From Brevibacillus brevis (GTDB taxonomy: Bacteria; Bacillota; Bacilli; Brevibacillales; Brevibacillaceae), in the NCBI RefSeq assembly GCF_022026395.1, contig NZ_CP041767.1, positions 3,504,501 through 3,568,500 on the forward strand: a DNA stretch of 64,000 bases, written 5' to 3'. Each line of letters starts with the position of its first letter. The first letter of the stretch is position 1. The notes under the pieces are model-generated. The model did no database searches, was not told the DNA's origin, and saw only the letters and a program-made list of their open reading frames with translations. The position numbers and the translations under genes are program-made. Positions 14,644-23,163 of this stretch are shown here, piece by piece.

Positions 14644-14660
14644 TGTACAGTTTTTTTACA
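14644..14660. promoter_or_regulatory. GlnR/TnrA box 2 (weaker)
   Basis: TGTACAGTTTTTTTACA matches the consensus with two mismatches. Its start is 27 bases from that of box 1, a tandem arrangement like the two operators of the Bacillus subtilis glnRA promoter. Confidence 0.6.
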
Positions 14661-14661
14661 T

Positions 14662-14697
14662 AAAAAACGACATCCCCCATCATCCAGAGAATGCCGT
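14662..14697 (-). terminator. terminator of the hflX-ynbB transcript
   Basis: On the minus strand an ACGGCAT / ATGTCGT hairpin (one mismatch) is followed by T6, 21 bases after the ynbB stop. Confidence 0.65.
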
Positions 14698-14717
14698 CCA
14701 TTCCTTGCACTTTTATC

Positions 14718-15995
14718 CTATTCACCAGGTATTTCGAGTAAGCCTTTTTCCAGCATCCCATTCAACGCTGTCAAAATCCCCACTTTTACGTGCGAGTACG
14801 TCAAACCGCCTTGAACGAAGCCCAAGTAAGGTGGACGAATCGGACCATCTGCCGAGAATTCGATACTCGCCCCTTGAATAAACGTACCGGCTGCCATAAT
14901 CACAGGATCAGCGTATCCAGGCATTTCGCTTGGATACGGAGTAACGTGTGAATCGACTGGTGCTGCTTTTTGTATCCCTTGGCAAAACGTGATCAGTCGT
15001 TCAGCACTGCCGAATTCCACGGATTGAATCAGGTCGGTTCGCGGCTCATGCCACAGTGGATTTGTTTTGAAGCCCAAACGCTCCAGCATTGCCGAAGAGA
15101 ATACCGCTCCCTTGAGAGCTTCTCCCACGACATGTGGAGCCAAGAAAAAGCCTTGGAACATCTCCAGTAGCGAGTAGAGCGATGCGCCCCCCTCTGCGCC
15201 AATTCCCGGTGCTGCCATCCGATACGAAGCAAGCTGAACCAAATCCTCGCGTCCTACTATATAACCGCCTGTTTTGACCAAGCCGCCACCCGGGTTTTTG
15301 ATGAGAGAGCCAGCCATGATGTCTGCACCTACGTGCAATGGCTCCTGCTCCTCCGTGAACTCTCCGTAGCAGTTGTCTACAAATACGATCAGATCAGGCT
15401 TGATTTCTTTTACAACCCGAATCATCTCTTGGATTTTCGCGATGGTGAAAGAAGGACGGTCTGCATAGCCTCGCGAACGTTGAATCCCAATGACCTTCGT
15501 CTTAGGCGAAATCGCTTGTGCAACTGCCACAAAATCAATTTCTCCTTCTAGTGTCAAAGGCACGTAGCTATAACCGATGCCGTAATCCTTGAGCGAACCT
15601 TGCCCTTCGCCGCGCACACCTACTACCTCTTCAAGCGTATCGTACGGTTTGCCCGTAATATAGAGAAGATCGTCGCCCGGACGAAGAATGCCAAACAAAG
15701 AAATCGCAATCGCATGTGTACCCGAGATGATATGGTTGCGCACCAAAGCCGCTTCTCCACCGAATACTTCGGCGTAAATCGATTCTAACGTTGCCCGTCC
15801 AGAATCATCGTAGCCATATCCTGTGGATGTTGAAAAATGAAATTCATTGACCTCGTGCTTTTGGAAGGAACGCAATACTTTCAGTTGATTCGTATCCACC
15901 AAAGCGGAAATTTGACGATGTCTCTCTGAGATCGTCGCTTCCACCTCCATCACGAGGGGACGAAGCTTTTCTCCATGGGAAAAATATGAAAACAT
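14718..15995 (-). CDS. ynbB: methionine gamma-lyase family PLP protein (YnbB)
   Basis: A 425-residue fold-type-I PLP enzyme once annotated as an aluminium resistance protein. The PLP lysine is in AGSLIKNPGGGL, with DNCYGEFTEEQ upstream as the cofactor aspartate region and ISGTHAIAISLFG as the phosphate-binding region. The substrate is not established; the family is grouped with cystathionine/methionine lyases. It follows hflX by 7 bases and precedes glnR in the same orientation, exactly the Bacillus order. Confidence 0.88.
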   Translation of the reverse strand: MFSYFSHGEKLRPLVMEVEATISERHRQISALVDTNQLKVLRSFQKHEVNEFHFSTSTGYGYDDSGRATLESIYAEVFGGEAALVRNHIISGTHAIAISLFGILRPGDDLLYITGKPYDTLEEVVGVRGEGQGSLKDYGIGYSYVPLTLEGEIDFVAVAQAISPKTKVIGIQRSRGYADRPSFTIAKIQEMIRVVKEIKPDLIVFVDNCYGEFTEEQEPLHVGADIMAGSLIKNPGGGLVKTGGYIVGREDLVQLASYRMAAPGIGAEGGASLYSLLEMFQGFFLAPHVVGEALKGAVFSSAMLERLGFKTNPLWHEPRTDLIQSVEFGSAERLITFCQGIQKAAPVDSHVTPYPSEMPGYADPVIMAAGTFIQGASIEFSADGPIRPPYLGFVQGGLTYSHVKVGILTALNGMLEKGLLEIPGE

Positions 15996-16002
15996 CTGTT
16001 AC

Positions 16003-17295
16003 TTACCAACTCTCTTCAACAGTCTCTGGTTTATCCAGGAGGAAAGGAACAATCTTTCCGTATATCGGATTTTCCTTGTTCACACGGACGGTGATCAAGT
16101 AGGCCGCTTCCTCTTCATTAAACTCTTGTTCCATCTCTACCCCATCCCGATGCAGGAGGGAGAGAATATCTCCGCGCTCGACAGGAACGCGCAGCTTCAT
16201 TTCATTAAAGGATTGCAGCGCAAATGACTCAATCCGGGTGAGCAGTTGCTTCAGGTCATCATCCCGCATGGCAGAAATCAAAATCGATTCTTCTGCACGC
16301 GGCAAATAAGAGCCTTCTGCAAGCATGTCTGCCTTGTTGAAAACGACTAGCTGCGGAATTTCTTCTGCTTTTAGCTCGCGCAAGATCTTGTCTACGACTT
16401 CCATGTGTACTTGGAAATCAGGGTGATGACTATCCACCACATGCAGGATGAGGTCTGCTTCCTTTACACCTTCCAGCGTCGAACGGAATGCAGCAACCAG
16501 ACTCGTTGGCAAGTCTTGAATAAAGCCAACCGTATCCGTCAATAGCACATCCAGTCCGCTCGGCAACTCCAATTGCCTGGTCGTCGGGTCCAAAGTGGCA
16601 AACAGTTTGTCTTCCTGCAGCGTGTTTGCATTCGTAAGCTTGTTGAGGATCGTCGACTTCCCGGCGTTTGTATAACCGACCAACGCAATCTGGAACACGT
16701 TGTTTTTCTTCCGACGTTCCCGATGCAATTGTCTCGTCCGAACAGTATCCTCTAATTGCTGCTTAAGTTCACTGATGCGCTTGCGAATATGACGTCGGTC
16801 ACTTTCCAGCTTGGTTTCACCTGGGCCGCGTGTACCGATACCGCCTCCGAGTCGGGAAAGCTGTTTCCCTTGCCCGGCAAGCCGCGGCAGCAAGTAGTTG
16901 TACTGCGCCAGCTCTACCTGGATTTTCCCTTCACGCGACTGTGCACGTCCTGCGAAAATATCCAAAATGAGCTGCGTGCGATCAATCACTTTGCAATCAA
17001 ACACTTTATCCAAATTACGAGTCTGACTCGGAGACAACTCATCATTGAAAATGATGACGTCCACATCAAGCTCTTCAGCCCTCTGCGCGATTTCATCAAT
17101 TTTTCCAGTCCCCAAATACCAGGCAGAATCAACCCTGTCCCGATTTTGCGTGATGACGTCCAGTACTTCTACACCAGCAGTATCAGCCAGCTCATGCAAC
17201 TCTTCCATGGAAAGACGGGTTCTTTCTTCATCCCGGTTATCTAAATAGCAACCAACCAGTATGGCTGTTTCTTGCGTTTTGATCAGATCGTTCAC
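16003..17295 (-). CDS. hflX: ribosome-associated GTPase HflX
   Basis: A 430-residue translational GTPase that splits or rescues stalled ribosomes in the family. It has the N-terminal HflX domain (STAWYLGTGKIDE-like segment DSAWYLGTGKIDEIA), the glycine-rich linker LSRLGGGIGTRGPGETKLE, and a G domain with G1 GYTNAGKST, G3 DTVGFI and G4 FNKAD. I choose GTG 17295, which has GAAGGGG upstream and a -10-like TATGAT further upstream. A longer ATG-started frame to 17364 would overlap that promoter. Confidence 0.93.
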   Translation of the reverse strand: MNDLIKTQETAILVGCYLDNRDEERTRLSMEELHELADTAGVEVLDVITQNRDRVDSAWYLGTGKIDEIAQRAEELDVDVIIFNDELSPSQTRNLDKVFDCKVIDRTQLILDIFAGRAQSREGKIQVELAQYNYLLPRLAGQGKQLSRLGGGIGTRGPGETKLESDRRHIRKRISELKQQLEDTVRTRQLHRERRKKNNVFQIALVGYTNAGKSTILNKLTNANTLQEDKLFATLDPTTRQLELPSGLDVLLTDTVGFIQDLPTSLVAAFRSTLEGVKEADLILHVVDSHHPDFQVHMEVVDKILRELKAEEIPQLVVFNKADMLAEGSYLPRAEESILISAMRDDDLKQLLTRIESFALQSFNEMKLRVPVERGDILSLLHRDGVEMEQEFNEEEAAYLITVRVNKENPIYGKIVPFLLDKPETVEESW

Positions 17296-17380
17296 CGATT
17301 CACGCCCCTTCACGACTATCATACCACATTTTGCCCAAAACGTTACGGCAGTGGGGCATGCCAACTGAAATCAACATATG

Positions 17381-17485
17381 TCATGGGTTACCTGCCGCTT
17401 TCTCTGAGAAAATCTCCTTGACGAAAAGCGGAATCACTTTGCTAATTGCTTTGCGAAGTTCCTTGTCATCATATCCATCAGGCAA
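17381..17485 (-). CDS. possible 34-aa small protein
   Basis: GGAAGAGGAGG stands 5-6 bases before TTG 17485. The frame reads MPDGYDDKELRKAISKVIPL and FVKEIFSEKAAGNP, a charged amphipathic helix. The same frame is open somewhat further upstream but stops at a TGA. It lies in the 500-base gap between hflX and spoVK. I do not recognise it, and a peptide this short can occur by chance. Confidence 0.3.
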   Translation of the reverse strand: MPDGYDDKELRKAISKVIPLFVKEIFSEKAAGNP

Positions 17486-17611
17486 GGTATCCTCCTCTTC
17501 CTTGAGGAGATCTTCATGAAATCAATCAATTTGTAGGTTTGGTAAAGTCCTTTGTTTTGGAAGATTATATCATATTGTAGAATTTTGAACGGCATTCCTT
17601 GATGAAAACAG

Positions 17612-17650
17612 AACGACCATCACTCTTCGCTAACGGAGTAATGGTCGTTT
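17612..17650. terminator. stable hairpin between hflX and spoVK
   Basis: Stem AACGACCATCACTC / GGAGTAATGGTCGTT (one mismatch) with a 9-base loop and T-rich flank on the plus strand. No gene ends close to it on either strand, so it could be a terminator for an unseen short transcript or a spacer structure. The rest of 17490-17790 shows nothing else. Confidence 0.5.
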
Positions 17651-17799
17651 ATCTACTGATCCCATTTATGCGAAATCTTCTGGCTTTCACAACAACCCCT
17701 TCAAAGACTTCTCCTATTCAATCTCTCGCGTAAAAATTGGCAGGTTTTCCGATGTTCCTGAGTATACTTTCTGTATGAAGGTCAAGGCAGGTGAAACAT

Positions 17800-18750
17800 G
17801 TGAAGCAAGCAGGAGCTATTCCTCAAACGGAGGTGCTCGAATCTTCAAGTAGTAATAATCGAATTCAAGTTGTATTCAATCGACCAGTAAGTGTTAAGCA
17901 GCTAAATACTTTACCTGAAATAGTGCGCACCACGTCGAGTTCAAATTTAACAACTGTTTTCGAAGAACTAGAAAGTCTGATTGGCTTACAGGAAGCCAAG
18001 AAAACGATTTATGAAATTTATGCGCTCATCAAAATGAATAAAGCAAGGGAGCGACACGGACTTAAAGTTGAGAAGCAAGTATTCCATATGGTTTTTAAAG
18101 GAAATCCCGGTACTGGGAAAACAACAATTGCACGCCTTTTCGGAAAGATTTTTAAGGAAATGGGTGTTTTAACGAAGGGCCATCTAACTGAAGTTGAACG
18201 TGCAGATCTCGTTGGTGAATTCATTGGGCACACGGCACAAAAGACACGTGATCTTGTTAAGAAAGCCATGGGAGGAATCCTATTTATCGATGAGGCTTAC
18301 TCATTAGCTCGCGGCGGTGAAAAAGATTTTGGAAAAGAGGCTGTCGATTGCCTTACAAAATGCCTTGAGGACTTTGGCAATGATTTCGTTTGTATAATTG
18401 CCGGGTACAATGATGAAATCGATACATTTCTTGAGTTAAATCCGGGACTGCCTTCCCGTTTTCCCGTCCACATCAACTTTGCTGATTATGAGGTGGATGA
18501 GTTGATGGAAATTGCAAATGTAATGGCAAAGAACAAGGAGTATAGAATCTCTGCTGAAGCAAGTGAAAAACTGAGAAGAAGACTGATAACAGTAACGAGT
18601 GATCCGTTTCAAGTAAATTTCAGTAATGCAAGATATGTACGAAATAATATTGAAAAGGCAATACGTGTGCAAGCGGTTAGATTGCTGAAAATTCCTGACC
18701 CAACCCGTGATGATTTAATGAATTTGAAGTCTGAGGATTTTTCCATTTAG
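17800..18750 (+). CDS. spoVK: stage V sporulation protein K, AAA ATPase
   Basis: A 316-residue CbxX/CfqX-type AAA ATPase needed for spore maturation in Bacillus. After a variable N-terminal tail come LIGLQEAKKTIYEIYALIKM, Walker A GNPGTGKTTIARLFG, Walker B GGILFIDEAYSL and the sensor region CIIAGYNDEIDTF, followed by NPGLPSRFP. GTG 17800 is preferred because AGGTG is 6 bases upstream; GTG 17791 is the alternative. It is divergent from hflX. Confidence 0.92.
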   Translation: MKQAGAIPQTEVLESSSSNNRIQVVFNRPVSVKQLNTLPEIVRTTSSSNLTTVFEELESLIGLQEAKKTIYEIYALIKMNKARERHGLKVEKQVFHMVFKGNPGTGKTTIARLFGKIFKEMGVLTKGHLTEVERADLVGEFIGHTAQKTRDLVKKAMGGILFIDEAYSLARGGEKDFGKEAVDCLTKCLEDFGNDFVCIIAGYNDEIDTFLELNPGLPSRFPVHINFADYEVDELMEIANVMAKNKEYRISAEASEKLRRRLITVTSDPFQVNFSNARYVRNNIEKAIRVQAVRLLKIPDPTRDDLMNLKSEDFSI

Positions 18751-18785
18751 AAACAATAAAATCCCTCATATCATATTGAGGGATT

Positions 18786-19538
18786 CTACTTTTTCAACCT
18801 GAGCCTGTCCAAGGCGAAGCAGAGCACCACGATTCCAAGCAGTGATCCAGAGAGAAACGGGACGACTTGCTGCATAGGATGGACGAAGGGTGAAATTCCT
18901 TTTACCACGAATGCGTGCAAAAAGACCGTCACGATACCAAACAACCCTACACCAAACCAGAACAACCATTTTTCCAAGACAGGTACTTGTCTCATGACGA
19001 TCTGTCTGTTTTTCCGCGCCCTTTGTCCAATAACATACAAAATGGCCAACCCGCCGAGAAGGGTACTACCATGCTGCAGCAGTTTGTAAACTGGGACTTG
19101 ATAATGAGCGATCAAGAGGGATTGTTGCAAGAACAAAAAGTGGTCAACCATACGACCACCGTCATGGGTGAAGGCATCCCATGCGATATGACTCAGACTA
19201 CCGAGTATCGCGGAGTATATAAATACAATTGCTGTTCGCCACGCTGGCATTCCGCTCCCATTGTTTGTGTAGTCGAGCCCTCGTCCCATCCACTCCGGCA
19301 AACGTGAAAGCAACGGCTTTTTGACCACGTGCTGGTACAAAAACGCTAATAGGATCGCGATTGGCAAATCAACCAGCCACAATCCGGGCATGGTGTGACT
19401 GTACACACTGAATGGCTGCATCCGCAAGAAATACTCAAAATCGGGTGCGATACTGCCGAAAACGAGGGCAGAGAACGAAAACCACTTGCATTTGCGTAAC
19501 GGTAGAACAATAGCCGGATGAGCAAAAGTAAAAGGCAT
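18786..19538 (-). CDS. DUF4184 membrane protein
   Basis: A 250-residue integral membrane protein starting MPFTFAHPAIVLPLRKCKWF, the hallmark opening of DUF4184. GSIAPDFEYFLRMQ, SHTMPGLWLVDLPIAILLAF and the conserved histidine region SHIAWDAFTHDGG resemble membrane-bound metal-dependent hydrolases (YdjM/LexA-binding-like). About five or six hydrophobic helices are visible. Function is unknown. AAGGGAG precedes ATG 19538. Confidence 0.85.
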   Translation of the reverse strand: MPFTFAHPAIVLPLRKCKWFSFSALVFGSIAPDFEYFLRMQPFSVYSHTMPGLWLVDLPIAILLAFLYQHVVKKPLLSRLPEWMGRGLDYTNNGSGMPAWRTAIVFIYSAILGSLSHIAWDAFTHDGGRMVDHFLFLQQSLLIAHYQVPVYKLLQHGSTLLGGLAILYVIGQRARKNRQIVMRQVPVLEKWLFWFGVGLFGIVTVFLHAFVVKGISPFVHPMQQVVPFLSGSLLGIVVLCFALDRLRLKK

Positions 19539-19559
19539 GCGCTTACTCCCTTTTCTTGA

Positions 19560-20045
19560 TTAGAGCGGCAATAGATTGGCAACTACCTGCTTGCCGCTTA
19601 CTTGAATCCCTTTATCCTGTTTTCCACAATGATTCAGATCTTTGATGAGCTGCTCAAGTAATCGCTTGGCTTCCTGATTTTCCTTTTTCTCCAGTTTTAC
19701 AATCAATTGCACAGCATCCCCAGATAAAAGAATTCGTTCTGCCTGTCTTTTTTTCGTATCGTAATCATGGTCTTCGATGTAGGCACTTAGACGAATTTCT
19801 TTTACTTTTACGCCTTTTTCTGCTTTTCGGTTTTTGGCGTTTTCTTTGATTAGCTGTTCCTTATAATTCGTTCGATTCACTAACTGACAAGGCGGCGGAC
19901 TCGAAGCCAAAGAAAGACAGACCAGGTCCACTCCCTGTTCTTTTGCCATTTGAAGCGCTTCTTTTGTGGAGATGATTCCAAGATCTTCTCCGTTTACTCC
20001 TGTTAATTGTACGACTGCCGCTTTTATTTTTTCATTCAGGATCAT
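19560..20045 (-). CDS. orphan paralogue of translation initiation factor IF-3
   Basis: A 161-residue protein with the two-domain plan of IF-3. The N domain reads ILNEKIKAAVVQLTGVNGED, LGIISTKEALQMAKEQGVDL and ASSPPPCQLVN; the C domain has VKVKEIRLSAYIEDHDYDTK and AERILLSGDAVQLIVKL. The usual MDYGKF linker motif is replaced by NRTNYKEQ, and the C-terminal third has diverged. It is not next to rpmI-rplT as true infC is, so it is a second IF-3-like gene, possibly a stress or sporulation variant. ATG 20045 has AGGTGA upstream. Confidence 0.82.
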   Translation of the reverse strand: MILNEKIKAAVVQLTGVNGEDLGIISTKEALQMAKEQGVDLVCLSLASSPPPCQLVNRTNYKEQLIKENAKNRKAEKGVKVKEIRLSAYIEDHDYDTKKRQAERILLSGDAVQLIVKLEKKENQEAKRLLEQLIKDLNHCGKQDKGIQVSGKQVVANLLPL

Positions 20046-20248
20046 CTTGATCTCACCTAACCTGTTCATTCGATTTTCAAGGACATTATTACTTCTCCAA
20101 AGAATGCAGCGTATCCTTCCAAAGCTCGTACATGCAAATCATTTTCATGACGAAGACGCATCGTTTTTGTATAATAGGACAAGGTGTGAACTTACGGACG
20201 TCTTTAACAGAATATTCATTAGCAAACTAATTAATTGGGGGTACTTTG

Positions 20249-20713
20249 GTGGAGTTTAGTTATGCAACCGCATTAACCCATTCTGCGTCGCATGTGATGA
20301 AATTGCATCGGCAAAATGTAGAATTTCTGATTCAAAAATACGACGTCTATCCCGGTCAGCCTATACTCTTGATGCGCTTGATTGAAAAAGATGGAATGAT
20401 CCAAAGAGAATTGGCCCGGAAAATCGGGGTAAAGCCCGCTACGCTTACCGTCATGATTAATCGGATGGCCAAATCGGGACTTGTCGAGCGCCGAGCAGAC
20501 GAACGGGACCAACGTATCTCCCGCGTTTATCTTACCGACAAAGGTCGGATGGCTACCAAACATGTCAAAGAAGTATTACGCGTCATTGAGGAAAACTGTT
20601 TCATCGGATTCTCTGAGGAAGAAAAGGATGTGTTGCGTGGCTTGCTCGATCGCATGCACAGCAACCTCCAAGCTTTTTACTCGCAAAATACGCAGCCCAC
20701 TTCTGCGTTGTAA
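20249..20713 (+). CDS. MarR-family transcriptional regulator
   Basis: A 154-residue winged-helix dimer. Typical elements are GQPILLMRLIEKDGMIQREL, the recognition region VKPATLTVMINRMAKSGLVE and the wing RRADERDQRISRVYLTDKGR. GTG 20249 follows GGGGGT; TTG 20246 is also possible. It is 47 bases before the MFS transporter gene, which it probably controls as a local repressor. Confidence 0.92.
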   Translation: MEFSYATALTHSASHVMKLHRQNVEFLIQKYDVYPGQPILLMRLIEKDGMIQRELARKIGVKPATLTVMINRMAKSGLVERRADERDQRISRVYLTDKGRMATKHVKEVLRVIEENCFIGFSEEEKDVLRGLLDRMHSNLQAFYSQNTQPTSAL

Positions 20714-20760
20714 AAAGCTTCTTTTCCGGAAAAATAATGAGAAAGGTTTGACAGCTTGCC

Positions 20761-21984
20761 GTGAATAAACTAGCAAAAGAACTTGATTCCACGTCCCTTA
20801 CCGGCAACAAATCAGGCCGACTGTGGATGGCTGCGATACTAGGATCGCTTTCTGCATTCGGCCCACTATCCTTAGATATGTATTTACCTGCACTTCCTAT
20901 GCTTGCCGATGATTTGCAAACGAGCACCTCCATGACCCAACTCAGTTTGACAGCATGCATGCTCGGCCTGTCCATTGGTCAATTGTTCGCGGGGCCGATC
21001 AGCGACGTACGCGGTCGAAGAATCCCTTTGATTATTGGACTCATTTTGTATGCCGTCTCTTCCTTTTTATGTGCGGTAGCTCCCTCTATTTATACGTTCG
21101 TCTTGCTTCGCTTCGTACAAGGTCTTGCGGGTTCTGCTGGAATTGTTATCGCTCGCGCTACGGTTCGCGATTTGTACGCGGGGACAGAACTGACGAAGTT
21201 TTTCGCCCTCTTGATGCTCATTAACGGGATTGCTCCGATTGCGGCACCTATCCTAGGGGGACAAATTCTGGAATTCACTACCTGGCACGGCGTGTTTGTC
21301 GTCTTGGGCCTGATCGGCGCTATCATGTTCCTCGTCGTGCTGCTTGCTCTTCCAGAAACATTGCCACAAGATCGCCGATCCAAGGCGGGAATCGCCAACA
21401 CACTGGCGACGTTTGGCACCTTGTTAAAGGATCGCGTTTTCATGGGTTACGCCATGGCACAGGGGCTGGTGACTGCTGCTATGTTTGCCTACATCGCCGG
21501 TTCGCCATTTGTGTTTCAAAAAATATTTGAAGTGTCTCCACAAACGTTTAGTCTCATTTTCGCGATTAATGGGGTAGGCATTATTATTGCGAGTCAAATC
21601 ACAGGTAAGCTTGCTGGTAAAGTGAAAGAAACTTCCTTGTTCATTGCAGGGATTACCATTGCCGGGGTCGGCGGAATCCTCCTTCTGGCAATGATTCTCC
21701 TACAAGCTGGTCTTATTGCTGTGCTCGTTCCCTTATTCTTTGTCGTATCCAGCGTAGGGATTGTCGGGGCAACAGGCTTTTCTCTCGCCATGCAAAATCA
21801 AAGCAAGGCGGCAGGAAGCGCATCTGCTCTTCAGGGGCTTCTCTCCTTCATTAGCGGCGGCATTGTCGCGCCACTTGTGGGAATCAGCGGTGAACATACC
21901 GCAGTACCAATGGGGATCATCATTGCTCTTTCTACGATCGGCGCCATTGTCTGCTACGTAGTTATGGTTCGCCGGAGTTCTTGA
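20761..21984 (+). CDS. Bcr/CflA-family multidrug MFS transporter
   Basis: A 407-residue, 12-helix drug:proton antiporter of the DHA1 group. Signatures are SLDMYLPALPMLADDLQ, LSIGQLFAGPISDVRGRR (motif A), RFVQGLAGSAGIVIARA (motif C region) and the mid-loop after LALPETLP. Start GTG 20761; its ribosome binding site is weak. The upstream marR-like gene makes substrate-inducible drug efflux likely. Confidence 0.92.
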   Translation: MNKLAKELDSTSLTGNKSGRLWMAAILGSLSAFGPLSLDMYLPALPMLADDLQTSTSMTQLSLTACMLGLSIGQLFAGPISDVRGRRIPLIIGLILYAVSSFLCAVAPSIYTFVLLRFVQGLAGSAGIVIARATVRDLYAGTELTKFFALLMLINGIAPIAAPILGGQILEFTTWHGVFVVLGLIGAIMFLVVLLALPETLPQDRRSKAGIANTLATFGTLLKDRVFMGYAMAQGLVTAAMFAYIAGSPFVFQKIFEVSPQTFSLIFAINGVGIIIASQITGKLAGKVKETSLFIAGITIAGVGGILLLAMILLQAGLIAVLVPLFFVVSSVGIVGATGFSLAMQNQSKAAGSASALQGLLSFISGGIVAPLVGISGEHTAVPMGIIIALSTIGAIVCYVVMVRRSS

Positions 21985-22105
21985 GCGTCGTGATCAATTC
22001 ACCACTTGCAAACATACGTTCTGTGCATTACAATCAAATTATAGGCAATAATAGTAAGTGGATTTGACAAGTTGGTCATATGAAAACCAAGGGAGATGTT
22101 GACAC

Positions 22106-22537
22106 ATGGCATTGCGTTTGATTCCTTACATCGTTTTGGATGGTACTGCTGGTGACGCGATTAGCTTTTACGAGGGTGCGTTAGGTGCTGAAGTGCTGTT
22201 CAAGCAAACCTTCGGTGAAATGCCGAAAAATCCGGAGTTCCCATTACCTGCAGAAGCCAAGAATCGTATCGGACATGCTACTATTCGCGTTGGTGAAACT
22301 GAACTGATGTTTTCCGATACCTTCCCAGGACAACCGCATCAGCTTGGTGATCAAGTGACCATTTGCATCTCGACCGATGATAAAGAGCAATCGCATAAGA
22401 TTTTTGATGCCCTCCAAGAAGGCGGTCAAGTGATTATGCCTCTGCAAGAGACGTTCTTCAGCCCGGCATACGGCAATGTGAAGGACAAGTTCGGCATCAC
22501 GTTCCAAATTTACACGAATAATCATCGCATGGAGTAA
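22106..22537 (+). CDS. PhnB-like VOC-family protein
   Basis: A 143-residue protein of the glyoxalase/VOC superfamily, PhnB (3-demethylubiquinone methyltransferase-like) branch. It starts MALRLIPYIVLDGTAGDAIS, continues FYEGALGAEVLFKQ and ends with FGITFQIYTNN. The usual RIGHATIRVGETELMFSD segment is present. Typical members are small dimers of unknown substrate. AAGGGAGA lies upstream and a terminator downstream; it is monocistronic. Confidence 0.85.
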   Translation: MALRLIPYIVLDGTAGDAISFYEGALGAEVLFKQTFGEMPKNPEFPLPAEAKNRIGHATIRVGETELMFSDTFPGQPHQLGDQVTICISTDDKEQSHKIFDALQEGGQVIMPLQETFFSPAYGNVKDKFGITFQIYTNNHRME

Positions 22538-22541
22538 TGTG

Positions 22542-22579
22542 AAAGCCCTGTTCGCTTCAACGGCGTCAGGGCTTTTTTT
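22542..22579 (+). terminator. terminator after the VOC gene
   Basis: Stem AAAGCCCTG / CAGGGCTTT followed by T-run. Confidence 0.88.
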
Positions 22580-22820
22580 ATTGATACTTTTTGCGTTGAA
22601 GGTATTTCCACCTCTGATTGATGAGAAATGCACTAATGAAACAGGATGCGCCAGAGTACCAAACAGCAGAAAATAAAATCATCCCCCACGTATTCTCTCC
22701 GGACTCAGAACTCCAAAATCCATCCACTGAAGTCGAAATGAACAGAATGATGGCCGTGGTCGTCAATATCCTGCGATAAAAGTACGTTTTGTAATCAGCA
22801 TCATTATTGATTTCCATCAT
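22578..22820 (-). CDS. small two-helix membrane protein
   Basis: Unrecognised, 80 residues. ATG 22820 follows GAGGGTAGGG; a -10-like TATAAT lies about 30 bases upstream, inside a longer open frame that is therefore unlikely to be translated. Two hydrophobic segments, ILTTTAIILFISTSVDGF and WGMILFSAVWYSGASCFIS, flank a polar loop; the tail is basic. It is downstream of hfq on the same strand. Confidence 0.55.
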   Translation of the reverse strand: MMEINNDADYKTYFYRRILTTTAIILFISTSVDGFWSSESGENTWGMILFSAVWYSGASCFISAFLINQRWKYLQRKKYQ

Positions 22821-22894
22821 CCCTACCCTCATTCGAGCCAAATTATAAAAAAGAACCAGGATCACATGTATCCTGGCTGTTGGTGTTACTTCGC

Positions 22895-23134
22895 TTACTG
22901 TTGGTTGTTCTCCTGAGACATGAGCGATACAGGGCGTTGCGGAGTGAAAGTGGAGATCGCATGCTTGTATACTAATTGTTGCTTGCCTTCGCTATCAATC
23001 ACAATCGTGAAATTATCGAATGCTTTAATATACCCGCGCAATTGAAATCCGTTCACAAGGTAAATGGTAACCGCGATGTTTTCTTTCCGCAAATGATTCA
23101 AGAACGTATCTTGAATGTTGATCGTCTGTTTCAT
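22895..23134 (-). CDS. hfq: RNA chaperone Hfq
   Basis: A 79-residue Sm-like hexameric RNA chaperone. Sm1 contains [20 protein letters not shown] and [17 protein letters not shown]; Sm2 contains LVYKHAIST, the YKHA motif that lines the uridine-binding pore. The C-terminal tail is short, as in Bacillus. ATG 23134 is preferred; GTG 23140 is in frame. It follows miaA by 29 bases, the conserved miaA-hfq order. Confidence 0.96.
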   Translation of the reverse strand: MKQTINIQDTFLNHLRKENIAVTIYLVNGFQLRGYIKAFDNFTIVIDSEGKQQLVYKHAISTFTPQRPVSLMSQENNQQ

Positions 23135-23163
23135 GTACACTACCCCCTAAAAGGACTTGTATG

